Program-made: the position numbers and the translations under genes | Assembly: GCA_017302835.1 (NCBI GenBank) | Contig: JAFLCC010000008.1 | Coordinates: 1 to 64,000 of the forward strand | Origin: Deltaproteobacteria bacterium | GTDB taxonomy: Bacteria > Bdellovibrionota > Bdellovibrionia > Bdellovibrionales > Bdellovibrionaceae | Direction of reading: 5' to 3' | DNA: 64,000 nt | The notes under the pieces: generated by a model | Seen by the model: the letters and a program-made list of their open reading frames with translations, nothing else | Databases searched by the model: none | Told to the model about the DNA's origin: nothing | Shown: positions 16,641 to 24,720 of the stretch, piece by piece | Position numbering within the stretch: the stretch's first letter is position 1 | Layout: every line of letters begins with the position of its first letter

Positions 16641-16667
16641 TGATCGTTTTCACCACCAGTTTTTTCC
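16632..16667 (+). terminator. Rho-independent terminator of ung, inside overlapping gene ends
   Basis: AACTGGTG (16632-16639) pairs perfectly with CACCAGTT (16654-16661), and five more T residues follow. The stem contains the ung stop codon on one side and the last two Trp codons of the convergent reverse gene on the other. The T-run is on the forward strand only. Confidence 0.75.
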
Positions 16668-17240
16668 ATATTTAAGAGGTCCATTTTTTATATACTGAGC
16701 TTTGACTTTTTTGTAGCGAGTGGGCTGAGGCTTCAATTTTATATGTTTGAGTTCTAGCAAGTATCTTTCAGCTTTCCAAACATTTCTTCTTGAGAATCTC
16801 CAATCTGATTTTGTGTTGTCTAAGTGGGCCATCTGAAAGGCCGTTATTTTTCCAGTTTTGTCGATGTAAGGGTCGAAGTAACTCATGGCAAGAGATCTGA
16901 GGCTTGAATATTGGGGAGCCCGGCCATGCAGTCCGGTATCTCTAGATTTTCCAATGCTCCCCCATTTGCCTTTTTCCTTAAAAATGAAAAGTACATGGTC
17001 CAACTCGTCTTGGCTTTCAAAACTGAGTACTAGTGGAGGATAACCCAAAGGCTCCAGTATGGCTGCTGCAAGCATAGCCGCTTCCATGCAATGGGCCTCT
17101 TTTTTTTGAAGACAGCTTATGGCTGATCTTAAGGTATCTTTTTTGTTATAGTTAAATGTTTTTAAGAATTGTTGAACTTTTCTAGGAGAGTTAATTTTTT
17201 TAGATAAATTTAAAAAAATGGCAATCTCATTTGTTTTCAA
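16650..17240 (-). CDS. Transglutaminase-like fold protein, function unknown
   Basis: 196 residues without signal peptide. HCMEAAMLAAAILEPLGYPP (50-69) followed by LDHVLFIF (80-87) reproduces the Cys-helix and His-strand pattern of transglutaminase-like proteins (Cys51, His82), and an acid such as Asp101 in GKSRDTG could complete the triad. The C-terminal third is basic with many aromatic residues. No peptidase or cross-linking activity can be assigned. The gene is convergent with ung and shares its terminator sequence. The assignment rests on this motif order and the surrounding helix pattern, not on a named family. Confidence 0.6.
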   Translation of the reverse strand: MKTNEIAIFLNLSKKINSPRKVQQFLKTFNYNKKDTLRSAISCLQKKEAHCMEAAMLAAAILEPLGYPPLVLSFESQDELDHVLFIFKEKGKWGSIGKSRDTGLHGRAPQYSSLRSLAMSYFDPYIDKTGKITAFQMAHLDNTKSDWRFSRRNVWKAERYLLELKHIKLKPQPTRYKKVKAQYIKNGPLKYGKNWW

Positions 17241-17363
17241 AACAATTCCAGACCCTTTCAGACTTGTATTGGCAATAGTTTAGCAAACTTTGATGAAAAT
17301 CCAAAACATCATTTTCAAAATTTATTTTAGTTTCCATGAGCAATTGTTATTTAATAAATCCAG

Positions 17364-17900
17364 TTAACGCCATGAAAAGGAAGTCATCATTTGATTACAG
17401 TCAGTTACTGTCGATCTAAATTTTTGTATCTCATCAGAGCAGGTCATTATAACCACTTTTTTTTCTTTACGTAGAATGATCTGTCTGACCTGTTGGCCCT
17501 TACCTTTATGAATAAAATCAATTAAAAGGGCCTCACTCCCTCCTAAATTCATATTTTTGGTTGTCAAGACTTCAAATCCAAACTGTGGGTATTCTTTCAT
17601 CCATTTGACTGCATATTGGTGTAAATTTTTATTTAGTCCTAAAGTGTCTTTTCTGAGGGTTAACTGTGCGGATCCTCGTTTCTGAGAGTCTATAGGAGCA
17701 AATTTAAAGGATTCAAAGAGAGAAGAATTTGTATCATCAACAAGAGTCCATGGGAGCTTTGATGTATTGAAATGAAATCCGTGAAATGAAAAAAACTTAC
17801 CCTCTGTAGGATCTGTCAGTAAGGATGTCGAGGTGGCTGGGAAGGGCGCTGAATGAGCAAATTCAATGAAGATAAAAACTAAAAAGAGTACTTTTTTCAT
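17364..17900 (-). CDS. Small exported protein, unknown function
   Basis: 178 residues with a signal peptide (MKKVLFLVFIFIEFAHSA) and a soluble mature domain. The region from about 35 to 175 has alternating strands and helices and two Cys near the C-terminus (MTCSDE and DCNQMM), which could pair in the periplasm. The layout (FSFHGFHF near the start of the domain, SEALLIDF, IILRKEKKVVIMTC) resembles small periplasmic domains that follow a surface-exposed sensor or lipid-binding fold, but I know no name for it. The start overlaps the stop of the upstream lipoprotein gene by 4 bases, so the two are expressed together and probably work together. Confidence 0.7.
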   Translation of the reverse strand: MKKVLFLVFIFIEFAHSAPFPATSTSLLTDPTEGKFFSFHGFHFNTSKLPWTLVDDTNSSLFESFKFAPIDSQKRGSAQLTLRKDTLGLNKNLHQYAVKWMKEYPQFGFEVLTTKNMNLGGSEALLIDFIHKGKGQQVRQIILRKEKKVVIMTCSDEIQKFRSTVTDCNQMMTSFSWR

Positions 17901-18925
17901 TGGTTAACCTTTTGACAGGAAGATTTTGTGTTTAGGGATAAGGATCCCAGATTAATTTTTTTGATACCATTTGCTCTTTCTACCCAAGCAAAAGTTGTTG
18001 AGTCATTTGCAAGCCTTTGCAATAGACTTACATTTTCATTTTGAAAAATAAATAATTCGTTCTCACATTTGTCTGAAAAATTATAGGCTTTAAAGAAGGT
18101 TTTATTTCCCTTTTTTTCAAGATATTCCAGTGAATTGTTGTTGCCGTTGAAATAGAAATTATATTGAGTGTTTTCAAACAAGGGCCAGGTAGAGTCAGCG
18201 TTTAAAGAAGATTTTTGATTCTCAATAGGACGAAGTTTAATCATCTTTTTTCCATTAAATTCCTCGGTAATTAACACTTGATTCAAAGTATCCACCTTAA
18301 GTTCGAGGATCGGGAAATCAGTAGTATAAATTGTTTTTTCTTTCAAGGTTTGTAAATTTTTAAGGATGAGTTCGTTTTTTTTGTTGGTTGTTTTTACATA
18401 GATTATTTTAGGATCGATATGATTAATAAAGTTTATTTTACCTTCAGGAAGAGAATCATTTGTTAGCCTAACCATTTCATCTTTACTTAAATTGTACATA
18501 TACAATTCGAAATAATTGTCTTTTTCCAATTCATTTGGATCTAGGGTCAGCATCTCTTTTATTTTATCCGTATCAGAAGAAAAAACAATGACGTCCTGTT
18601 TTACCATCTGTGGGCCGGCAATCCTTCCATTGATAAAAGTGATTTGTTTAACTTTAGACGTCGACAGATCTTTAATAAAAACCTGTTGTTGTTTTAAAAA
18701 TCCAGGCATGGAACACCAGAATATAAGCTGTTCACCTGTATCTGAAAATGAAGGCTCATCACAGTTCCATTCAAAAATATGTTCAATGTTGGGTGCTGTT
18801 GCGGGTGGATTTAAGGGGGTGGTTAGGGCTGTATCTTTGGGGGGGATAACGACTTTTGGGATCTTGCTTTGGCAGCTGGAAAAGAAAAACAGTAAGAAGA
18901 TAAAAGAAATAAACTTAATGACCAT
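17897..18925 (-). CDS. Lipoprotein with TolB-like beta-propeller repeats
   Basis: 342 residues. The N-terminus is a lipoprotein signal (LLFFFSSC, lipidated Cys18) followed by a Pro-rich linker. The rest shows repeated segments of the TolB/WD40-like kind: PSFSDTGEQLIFWCSMPG, QVFIKDLSTSKVKQIT, ELYMYNLSKDEMVRLTND and LILKNLQTLKEKTIY. Each has a strand pattern ending in a short hydrophilic turn. Such proteins usually dock other periplasmic proteins. The following 178-residue exported protein overlaps by 4 bases and is a likely partner. No enzymatic motif is visible. Confidence 0.72.
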   Translation of the reverse strand: MVIKFISFIFLLFFFSSCQSKIPKVVIPPKDTALTTPLNPPATAPNIEHIFEWNCDEPSFSDTGEQLIFWCSMPGFLKQQQVFIKDLSTSKVKQITFINGRIAGPQMVKQDVIVFSSDTDKIKEMLTLDPNELEKDNYFELYMYNLSKDEMVRLTNDSLPEGKINFINHIDPKIIYVKTTNKKNELILKNLQTLKEKTIYTTDFPILELKVDTLNQVLITEEFNGKKMIKLRPIENQKSSLNADSTWPLFENTQYNFYFNGNNNSLEYLEKKGNKTFFKAYNFSDKCENELFIFQNENVSLLQRLANDSTTFAWVERANGIKKINLGSLSLNTKSSCQKVNQ

Positions 18926-18981
18926 GCTCTATTCTAGAATAGTTTTATTAAAGAGACTAGAATTTTTCATAAGATAGGGTC

Positions 18982-19962
18982 TTATTCTAGGAGTTCGAGG
19001 ACTTTCTTTGTCATTGAAGAGGGGGAGTGCTTGGAAATAGATTTTTTGTTTGTCCAAAGTTTATTCTTCTTGTCTACATCAGAATAAATTTTATGAGAAA
19101 ATCTTTCAGGATCTTGGATATAGATATAGTTATTCGTGATGGAGTGCTTAAATCTATAATGGCTTGGTTTTATAGAAATTTTTTTTAACTCTCCAGGTAA
19201 AAACCAATACTTCTTCAAAAATGGAAATTCTGGATCTTTGACTAGTAAAATCTCATTTTTAAATTCAACTAAATGGGGAGTAAAGGACCACAATGTTATT
19301 GGTTTTCTAGGTCTTTTCAATGGCAGAAGCTTTGTTTGATCATTCGCAAAAGCAAAACAATCTTTGTTCCAAGGACAAAGAGAGCAAAGGGGTTTTTCAG
19401 GTGTACAAACTGTGGCTCCCAGCTCCATAAGGGCTTGATTGATAATGCTTGCCTTTCCGTGGGCTACAATTTGATCCACTAAGTTTTGAAACTGCACGCG
19501 TACCTTATTTTCCCACCACTTTGATTTTAGACCAAAGTTTCGAGATAAAACACGAATCACATTGCCGTCTAAAACTCCTGTGGATTCATCAAATGCAATG
19601 CTAGAGACCGCTCTGGAGGTGTAGGGACCAAAGCCTGGGAGTTGCATCAAAGCTTGATAAGATGTAGGAAAACCGTTTTCTGCAATTAATTGCGCACTCT
19701 TGTGCAAATTTCGGGCTCTTGAGTAATATCCAAGCCCTGACCAGTATTCTAAAACCTTTTCAATTGGCGCACTGGAAAGTTTTTGTACCGTAGGAAATTG
19801 GGTAATAAATTTTTCATAGTAAGGAATAACGGTGACGACAGTTGTTTGTTGAAGCATCACCTCAGAGATCCAAATCAGATAAGGATCTCTATTTTGACGC
19901 CATGGTAATTTTCTTTTGTTTTGGAGGTACCAGGAAGTTAATCTTTGAACCTTATCTTTCAT
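18982..19962 (-). CDS. mutY: A/G-specific adenine glycosylase
   Basis: 326 residues from the ATG at 19962; the longer frame overlaps the upstream gene. MutY removes adenine mispaired with 8-oxoguanine. Visible: catalytic Glu34 in WISEVMLQQT, the helix-hairpin-helix LPGFGPYTSRAVSSIAFD (108-125), catalytic Asp132 (GVLDGNVIRVL), the [4Fe-4S] cluster CTPEKPLCSLCPWNKDC (Cys186, 193, 196, 202), and a C-terminal NUDIX-like domain that reads the 8-oxoG strand. The start codon comes 1 base after the stop of the dehydrogenase gene, implying translational coupling. Confidence 0.95.
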   Translation of the reverse strand: MKDKVQRLTSWYLQNKRKLPWRQNRDPYLIWISEVMLQQTTVVTVIPYYEKFITQFPTVQKLSSAPIEKVLEYWSGLGYYSRARNLHKSAQLIAENGFPTSYQALMQLPGFGPYTSRAVSSIAFDESTGVLDGNVIRVLSRNFGLKSKWWENKVRVQFQNLVDQIVAHGKASIINQALMELGATVCTPEKPLCSLCPWNKDCFAFANDQTKLLPLKRPRKPITLWSFTPHLVEFKNEILLVKDPEFPFLKKYWFLPGELKKISIKPSHYRFKHSITNNYIYIQDPERFSHKIYSDVDKKNKLWTNKKSISKHSPSSMTKKVLELLE

Positions 19963-19963
19963 C

Positions 19964-22777
19964 CTAATGTCTTTGAGTGTGATTATTTTTAGGCCACAAC
20001 TCACTCCAGTTAGTGGTTTCAGGAACTTGAGATTGTTGTGCATTGAGAAGAACTTTTTTGCTTACAATAACACCTTCTAAAGTCGTTTCTGAAAGAACTT
20101 TTCCGCAGGCATCGACAACAGATTCTGCATCAAGTCCATGAAGATGATAAATTTCTTCTGGTCTTCCACATTTGGAATGTCTTCGAACGGCACAGGATTC
20201 TTGTCGAGTGCCAATGATGGACCCAAGATTGTCTAAAAGTCCAGGTTCTCCATCATGTATTGAAACAATTGGTATTCTTTGGCCTGACATCATGACTAAA
20301 TCTTCAGAATTAAGCTCACCTTTTTGATTTAAATATAAATTAGCATTTATGCCTAAATGGTTTCGTAAATAATCATAATTGTTTATATGTCCTTGAATTC
20401 CACATAACAGATCCGAAGAAGTTACCACGATGACGTTGGCATAGATACCCTTAGACAATAAAATTTCAGAGGCTTTAATTCCTTCAGTAGCAAGCGCTCC
20501 CATGACAAAAATATTAATTACATTTTCGCCAGGAACATAACCGGCATAATCTTGATAATTAATTAAATAATAACCGCCAGCAAGAACTTCTTTTTTGATG
20601 ACTTCTAAGACTTCAGAATCAGGTAAACATTCAACTAGATCTTCAGAGGTAGCTCCTTCTAAAGAGTATTCAGATCGACAAAGCAATGTTTTCTGAGCTT
20701 TAAAGCGAGACTGTTTTTTAAGGTAAGTCATCATGTCTTTTTGCTCAATCCCGCGGGTCACGCCACGAATAAGGACCCCATTGCGACCTTCGTTATCAAA
20801 TGTTAAATGTCTTTTAATTGCATCACATAAAATCCAATCCAATTCTAAACAGAAAAAAGGCTCCCAAGTAATTTGATTAGGAATCTGGAAATCTGACTTC
20901 CATCCATGCTGGGCTCCTTCAGGAGATAAAGTAACTCCCGAGGGGGTGCCCACAACAATAAAACTACTTTTCCAGTATAAGTTATAAAAATATTGATCAT
21001 GAGCCCTTTTAATAAAGAAATCATACACGGTCATTAGTGGTATAATTGGAATTCCCAAAAGATCTCTTAATTTACCAAAGGAGCCGGCACAGCTCATCAC
21101 GTTCCCTTCCGCGATTTCAAATCGTAAATACCGGTCGGAAACTTCTTCACCGGGAACTAAGTCAGGAGTTTTGTCTTCTTTAGCTCCGAGTTCAGCTTCT
21201 GTATCAGTCATCACTGGAGCACCAAAAATTTTTCCATCCATAGCTGGATTTAAATTCGTACTCGTTCCAACATCAGGAGCCATCATGATCATTAATTCCC
21301 CTGGGAGTTTCCAAGTTTTTTCAAAATCAGTTAATGGTTTTTCTTTTTGAGTTGCCGCTGTATTAGCTAACCGAGTTAACTTGGCTGTTAGCTGTCCTAG
21401 CATCCATTGAGTATGGGGAAAACTCGTTAATTTTGTATTTATATCTAAAGAGTCTGGAATATTGCCGTGTTCAAATAATTTGGTCGTAAAAAACTTTTTA
21501 TTTTTTTCTTTAAGAGAGTGCTGGCTTAAAATTTCTTGGTAAAGCTCCTCTCCCCGATCTTTTAAAAATTTAGATTCAGGAGTCGCCTCGTCAAAGCGAG
21601 CAAACAAAGTCGTTCCCGTAATATTTTGTTTTTTTCTGAGCTCTTCCATTTCTTCTTCGCTTGGGAGCGCGCTGTGATTTCCAGGAGCTGCAGCCATTTT
21701 CAATCCCCATCCCTTTAGAGTATGGGCAATAATAATGGTCGGTTGGCGCTTAGATTTTTTTGATTCTTCCATGGCTTCAGATAAAGCCATAATATCATGG
21801 CCACCAAAATCTCTGATCGCCAAATAAAGATCTTCGTCGGTGACATGATCCATGAATTTTTTTAAATTAGCGTGCTCTTTGACGAGTCCTTTTTTTAAAG
21901 CCTTCATGTCTTTAACTAACAGCAATGCTTGAATATCAAAATCAGCCAAGATATTTTCTAATAAGTTTTTAAAAGCTTCACCACCAGGCTTGGCAAAAAG
22001 TTCTTTTCTTTTATGACCATGTCTGACTTGTATGACTTCCCAACCATTTGCAGCCATCGTTCGCTCAATGCGGTCAGCATCGGTACCGTCCATGATTTTA
22101 TTATTTGTAATACGATGTCCATCCAAAGACTGGCGATTATAGTCTACGATCCATGTTAAATTGCCAATTTCTCTTTCTGCAAAATCAGGAACCGCTTCAT
22201 ACATGCTACCTTCACGAAATTCTGAATCCCCTGTCACTGCCCAGAAATGGGCCTTAGGGACTTCATAATCATGTTCTTGAGCGTAGCGATAAGCTAAAGC
22301 CAGGTAACCTGCCTGTACGGGTGGGATACCAACGGTTCCAGAAGGAAAAAAATGATGATGATCTGGATCAAAAGCTGAATGGTAGGATTGAAATACTGGC
22401 TCCCCATTTTGAGAATATTTTCGCAGGCCCATCATGGCGGTATTGCAATCCTCTAAAGAGTATCTAGAAAAATCGTCTTTTAATAATAAGTTCAATAAAT
22501 AATTATAAGAGTGATCTGTAGGAGAGGCATGAGGCTTATTCGCAATAAAATCAAAACTAGTTTTAACCAGCAAATGCAAAGCTCCCATAATATGTAAGGC
22601 ACTTGAGGAACCAGCGGCATGGCCGCCAATTTTTGGATCCCCTTTCACCTTATCTGTACGGTGATTGGCCTGGTAAATCATTTGAGTTGCTAAATAATGA
22701 GCCCTTAATGCGATCTTATCTAAAGTAGTTTTTGAAGGAGAGTTCTTAATAGTTGCCGTCTTTGATGATGTTGTCAT
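19964..22777 (-). CDS. AceE-type (homodimeric E1) 2-oxoacid dehydrogenase or transketolase-like enzyme
   Basis: 937 residues from the ATG at 22777. The thiamine-diphosphate module is visible as GDSEFREGSMYEA (about 183-195) and, 30 residues on, DYNRQSLDG (212-220), the layout of the AceE N-terminal domain, but with GDS instead of the usual GDG. The middle part (around 550-700) and the C-terminal part (VINIFVMGALATEGIKASEI) also follow the E1 order. The end differs from E. coli AceE: GTRQESCAVRRHSKCGRPEE replaces the LGTDGFGRS stretch. No E2 or E3 gene is adjacent. mutY follows directly. The likely reaction is ThDP-dependent 2-oxoacid decarboxylation, but the substrate is open. Confidence 0.75.
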   Translation of the reverse strand: MTTSSKTATIKNSPSKTTLDKIALRAHYLATQMIYQANHRTDKVKGDPKIGGHAAGSSSALHIMGALHLLVKTSFDFIANKPHASPTDHSYNYLLNLLLKDDFSRYSLEDCNTAMMGLRKYSQNGEPVFQSYHSAFDPDHHHFFPSGTVGIPPVQAGYLALAYRYAQEHDYEVPKAHFWAVTGDSEFREGSMYEAVPDFAEREIGNLTWIVDYNRQSLDGHRITNNKIMDGTDADRIERTMAANGWEVIQVRHGHKRKELFAKPGGEAFKNLLENILADFDIQALLLVKDMKALKKGLVKEHANLKKFMDHVTDEDLYLAIRDFGGHDIMALSEAMEESKKSKRQPTIIIAHTLKGWGLKMAAAPGNHSALPSEEEMEELRKKQNITGTTLFARFDEATPESKFLKDRGEELYQEILSQHSLKEKNKKFFTTKLFEHGNIPDSLDINTKLTSFPHTQWMLGQLTAKLTRLANTAATQKEKPLTDFEKTWKLPGELMIMMAPDVGTSTNLNPAMDGKIFGAPVMTDTEAELGAKEDKTPDLVPGEEVSDRYLRFEIAEGNVMSCAGSFGKLRDLLGIPIIPLMTVYDFFIKRAHDQYFYNLYWKSSFIVVGTPSGVTLSPEGAQHGWKSDFQIPNQITWEPFFCLELDWILCDAIKRHLTFDNEGRNGVLIRGVTRGIEQKDMMTYLKKQSRFKAQKTLLCRSEYSLEGATSEDLVECLPDSEVLEVIKKEVLAGGYYLINYQDYAGYVPGENVINIFVMGALATEGIKASEILLSKGIYANVIVVTSSDLLCGIQGHINNYDYLRNHLGINANLYLNQKGELNSEDLVMMSGQRIPIVSIHDGEPGLLDNLGSIIGTRQESCAVRRHSKCGRPEEIYHLHGLDAESVVDACGKVLSETTLEGVIVSKKVLLNAQQSQVPETTNWSELWPKNNHTQRH

Positions 22778-22871
22778 GTGTCCGCCTTTAACTGATTTTC
22801 GCTTTGAATTTAATCGAAAAAGACTAAATTTCAAGAAAAATAAATTAAAGACAATAGAGTCTAAGCTTCGA

Positions 22872-22930
22872 AGAGTCTAAGACTCCAGGACTCTATGATT
22901 CTAAGAGTCTAAGACTCTATGATTCTAAGA
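22872..22930. repeat. Short tandem and palindromic repeat cluster
   Basis: The 18-base word GACTCTATGATTCTAAGA occurs at 22889-22906 and 22913-22930, 24 bases apart. AGAGTCTAAGACTC occurs at 22873 and 22905, 32 bases apart; its second copy is a perfect dyad (AGAGTC-TAA-GACTCT). The right copies run into the last codons of the TonB-like gene. This may be a slippage-prone region or a small hairpin element that ends transcripts of that gene. Confidence 0.65.
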
Positions 22931-23810
22931 TAAAATCCCATCTGATTTTAACAGTGCCATCGTCTTCAACGATGCCTTGGGGTGGGTTGGGGAAGGGAGC
23001 TGCTGACCTAAAGGCTTCAATGGCGGCCTCATCCAGATCTTTGACGCCAGAATCACTTAGCACCTGAACATTTACTAAAATGCCAACTGGATTTAATATA
23101 ATAAGAAGTTTAGTAATTCTATCTTGATTGGAAGCAATGGTGCGACCCTGGCGAAACATTTTTGTGAGTTTATCTCGGACCTTTGGTTCCCAGTAATGAG
23201 AAAGTTGACGACGGATACGATTAAAATAAGTATAATATTTAAATTCCTTAGTATTGAGAATGGTCTCAACGCCAATATCCGTATTCTTTAGATAATCCTG
23301 GGTTTGCGAAGGTGAACCTGAAGCACTTGGATTTGAAGGAGTTTCTCCAGAAACGGTATCCACCATTCTATCTTTAAAAGATTTCTTTGCCTCAGCTAAG
23401 GGATCGAACACTTGTTTTACACCCTTTGCCAGTTGGTTTTTTTGTTGTTGAGCTTGTTGTGCTCGTTGATGTCGTTGCTGCTGTTGTTGTTGTGGAGAAT
23501 TCCTAAACTCCCCACGGTTTTTGGCAACAGTTTCTTTTTCAACACGTTGAGTGTTTTTGCTTAAGTACTTCGCATTTTTCGATTCTTCCGTATTTAAACT
23601 TTTGTCCGTTTGATCCACGATTTGTTTTAGATTTTTTTCTGTAGATAAGGTCTCGGGTTTAATTCTCTCTAGCGCTGGTGGCGAAACATAATCAACTTCC
23701 ACTTGGTGGGGCCTGGATGCAGGTACTGGAAAAAAAGAAATTCCACCCAAAAGAAATACGTGAACCAGAAATGAAATTATTAAAAATACATAGAGTGAAT
23801 TTTTTTTCAT
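22917..23810 (-). CDS. TonB/TolA-like energy-transducing protein
   Basis: 297 residues: short cytoplasmic tail, one N-terminal membrane helix (about 6-27, YVFLIISFLVHVFLLGGISF), a long periplasmic Gln/Lys/His-rich spacer (about 60-145, including runs of Gln), and a C-terminal TonB-type domain (about 205-297). That domain shows ILNPVGILVNVQVLSDSGVK, LDEAAIEAFRSAAPFPNPPQ and a final strand VKIRWDFIL. This is the architecture that links the proton-motive force to outer-membrane receptors or stabilises the envelope. No exbB/exbD or tolQ/tolR genes are adjacent. The C-terminal codons lie in the 18-base repeat. Confidence 0.82.
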   Translation of the reverse strand: MKKNSLYVFLIISFLVHVFLLGGISFFPVPASRPHQVEVDYVSPPALERIKPETLSTEKNLKQIVDQTDKSLNTEESKNAKYLSKNTQRVEKETVAKNRGEFRNSPQQQQQQRHQRAQQAQQQKNQLAKGVKQVFDPLAEAKKSFKDRMVDTVSGETPSNPSASGSPSQTQDYLKNTDIGVETILNTKEFKYYTYFNRIRRQLSHYWEPKVRDKLTKMFRQGRTIASNQDRITKLLIILNPVGILVNVQVLSDSGVKDLDEAAIEAFRSAAPFPNPPQGIVEDDGTVKIRWDFILES

Positions 23811-23949
23811 CGAAGCTTGCCTCTAATGGAAGATCGGAATGAACTGCAAAAAATGAAGATAAAAATTAAATATTTTCAAATAATTCTGCTTGGCCGGGTC
23901 TGGCTTAAAGTTGAGTCCTGGTGTCTGATTAAAAAAGCCAATAGTCCGT

Positions 23950-23979
23950 TTGACTGTTTCTTATTAAAAATGACATAAT
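23950..23979 (+). promoter_or_regulatory. Promoter of the PP2C gene, apparently leaderless
   Basis: TTGACT (23950-23955), an 18-base spacer and CATAAT (23974-23979) match a sigma-70 promoter well. The -10 box ends 6 bases before the ATG at 23986, so the predicted transcript begins at or within a base or two of the start codon. No Shine-Dalgarno is present, which fits a leaderless mRNA. Confidence 0.55.
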
Positions 23980-23985
23980 AGTCCA

Positions 23986-24708
23986 ATGAAGTTTGATGCT
24001 TGGGTAATTTCAGATAAGGGAAGAAAGCGCGAAACAAATCAGGACTCCACTTTGATTAACGCTGAGTTGGGTGTTTTTATTGTGGCAGATGGAATGGGTG
24101 GACATTCTGGGGGGGAAGTCGCGTCATCAATGGCAGTAAAAGCCGCAGAGAGCGTGTTTAAAGATCCTGAATGTTTAGACCGCTCTCCTCGAGAGGCGAT
24201 AGCAAAAGCATATGAAGAAGCTTCGCATTCTATTTTTGACAAGGCAGCCAAAGAAAATCCTGAACTTTCGGGAATGGGTACAACCATGGTGCTTTGTTAT
24301 TTACGCAAGAATTATATTTATATCGGGAATGTCGGAGATTCTCGATGTTATTTATTTAAGAAACCCTACCTGTGGCAATTAACAGAAGATCATTCCTTAA
24401 TCAATGAACAAATCAGGGCTGGTGTTTTAACAGAACAACAAGCCTCTCAAATTATTGCCCGAAATGTGATTACTAGGAGTGTTGGCTATGAACGAGACAT
24501 TGAAGCTGATATTTTCGAGCGCGAGATTTTTTCTGGAGAAACCTATTTGCTTTGTTCCGATGGGCTATCTAGTTTAGTTCCTGATGACAAAATATCTGAG
24601 ATATTAAGTAACTCGAACCCAGAAATTGCCTTGAAAAACTGCGTGGAACAGGCCTTAATCAATGGTGGTGATGACAACGTCAGTGTTTTGATTTTACACT
24701 TTGAATAA
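23986..24708 (+). CDS. PP2C-type serine/threonine protein phosphatase
   Basis: 240 residues, the size of the bacterial Stp/PrpC group. Metal-binding and catalytic motifs are intact: RETNQDS (16-22), VADGMGGHSGGE (33-44), GMGTTMV (about 95), GNVGDSRCYL (near 117), LCSDGLSSL and GGDDNVSVL (227-235). Such phosphatases reverse Ser/Thr kinase signalling, often in cell-wall growth; no kinase gene is in this window. The M23 peptidase gene begins 12 bases later, so the pair is likely co-transcribed and may be functionally linked to the envelope. Confidence 0.9.
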   Translation: MKFDAWVISDKGRKRETNQDSTLINAELGVFIVADGMGGHSGGEVASSMAVKAAESVFKDPECLDRSPREAIAKAYEEASHSIFDKAAKENPELSGMGTTMVLCYLRKNYIYIGNVGDSRCYLFKKPYLWQLTEDHSLINEQIRAGVLTEQQASQIIARNVITRSVGYERDIEADIFEREIFSGETYLLCSDGLSSLVPDDKISEILSNSNPEIALKNCVEQALINGGDDNVSVLILHFE

Positions 24709-24720
24709 GGACTATTTGTT

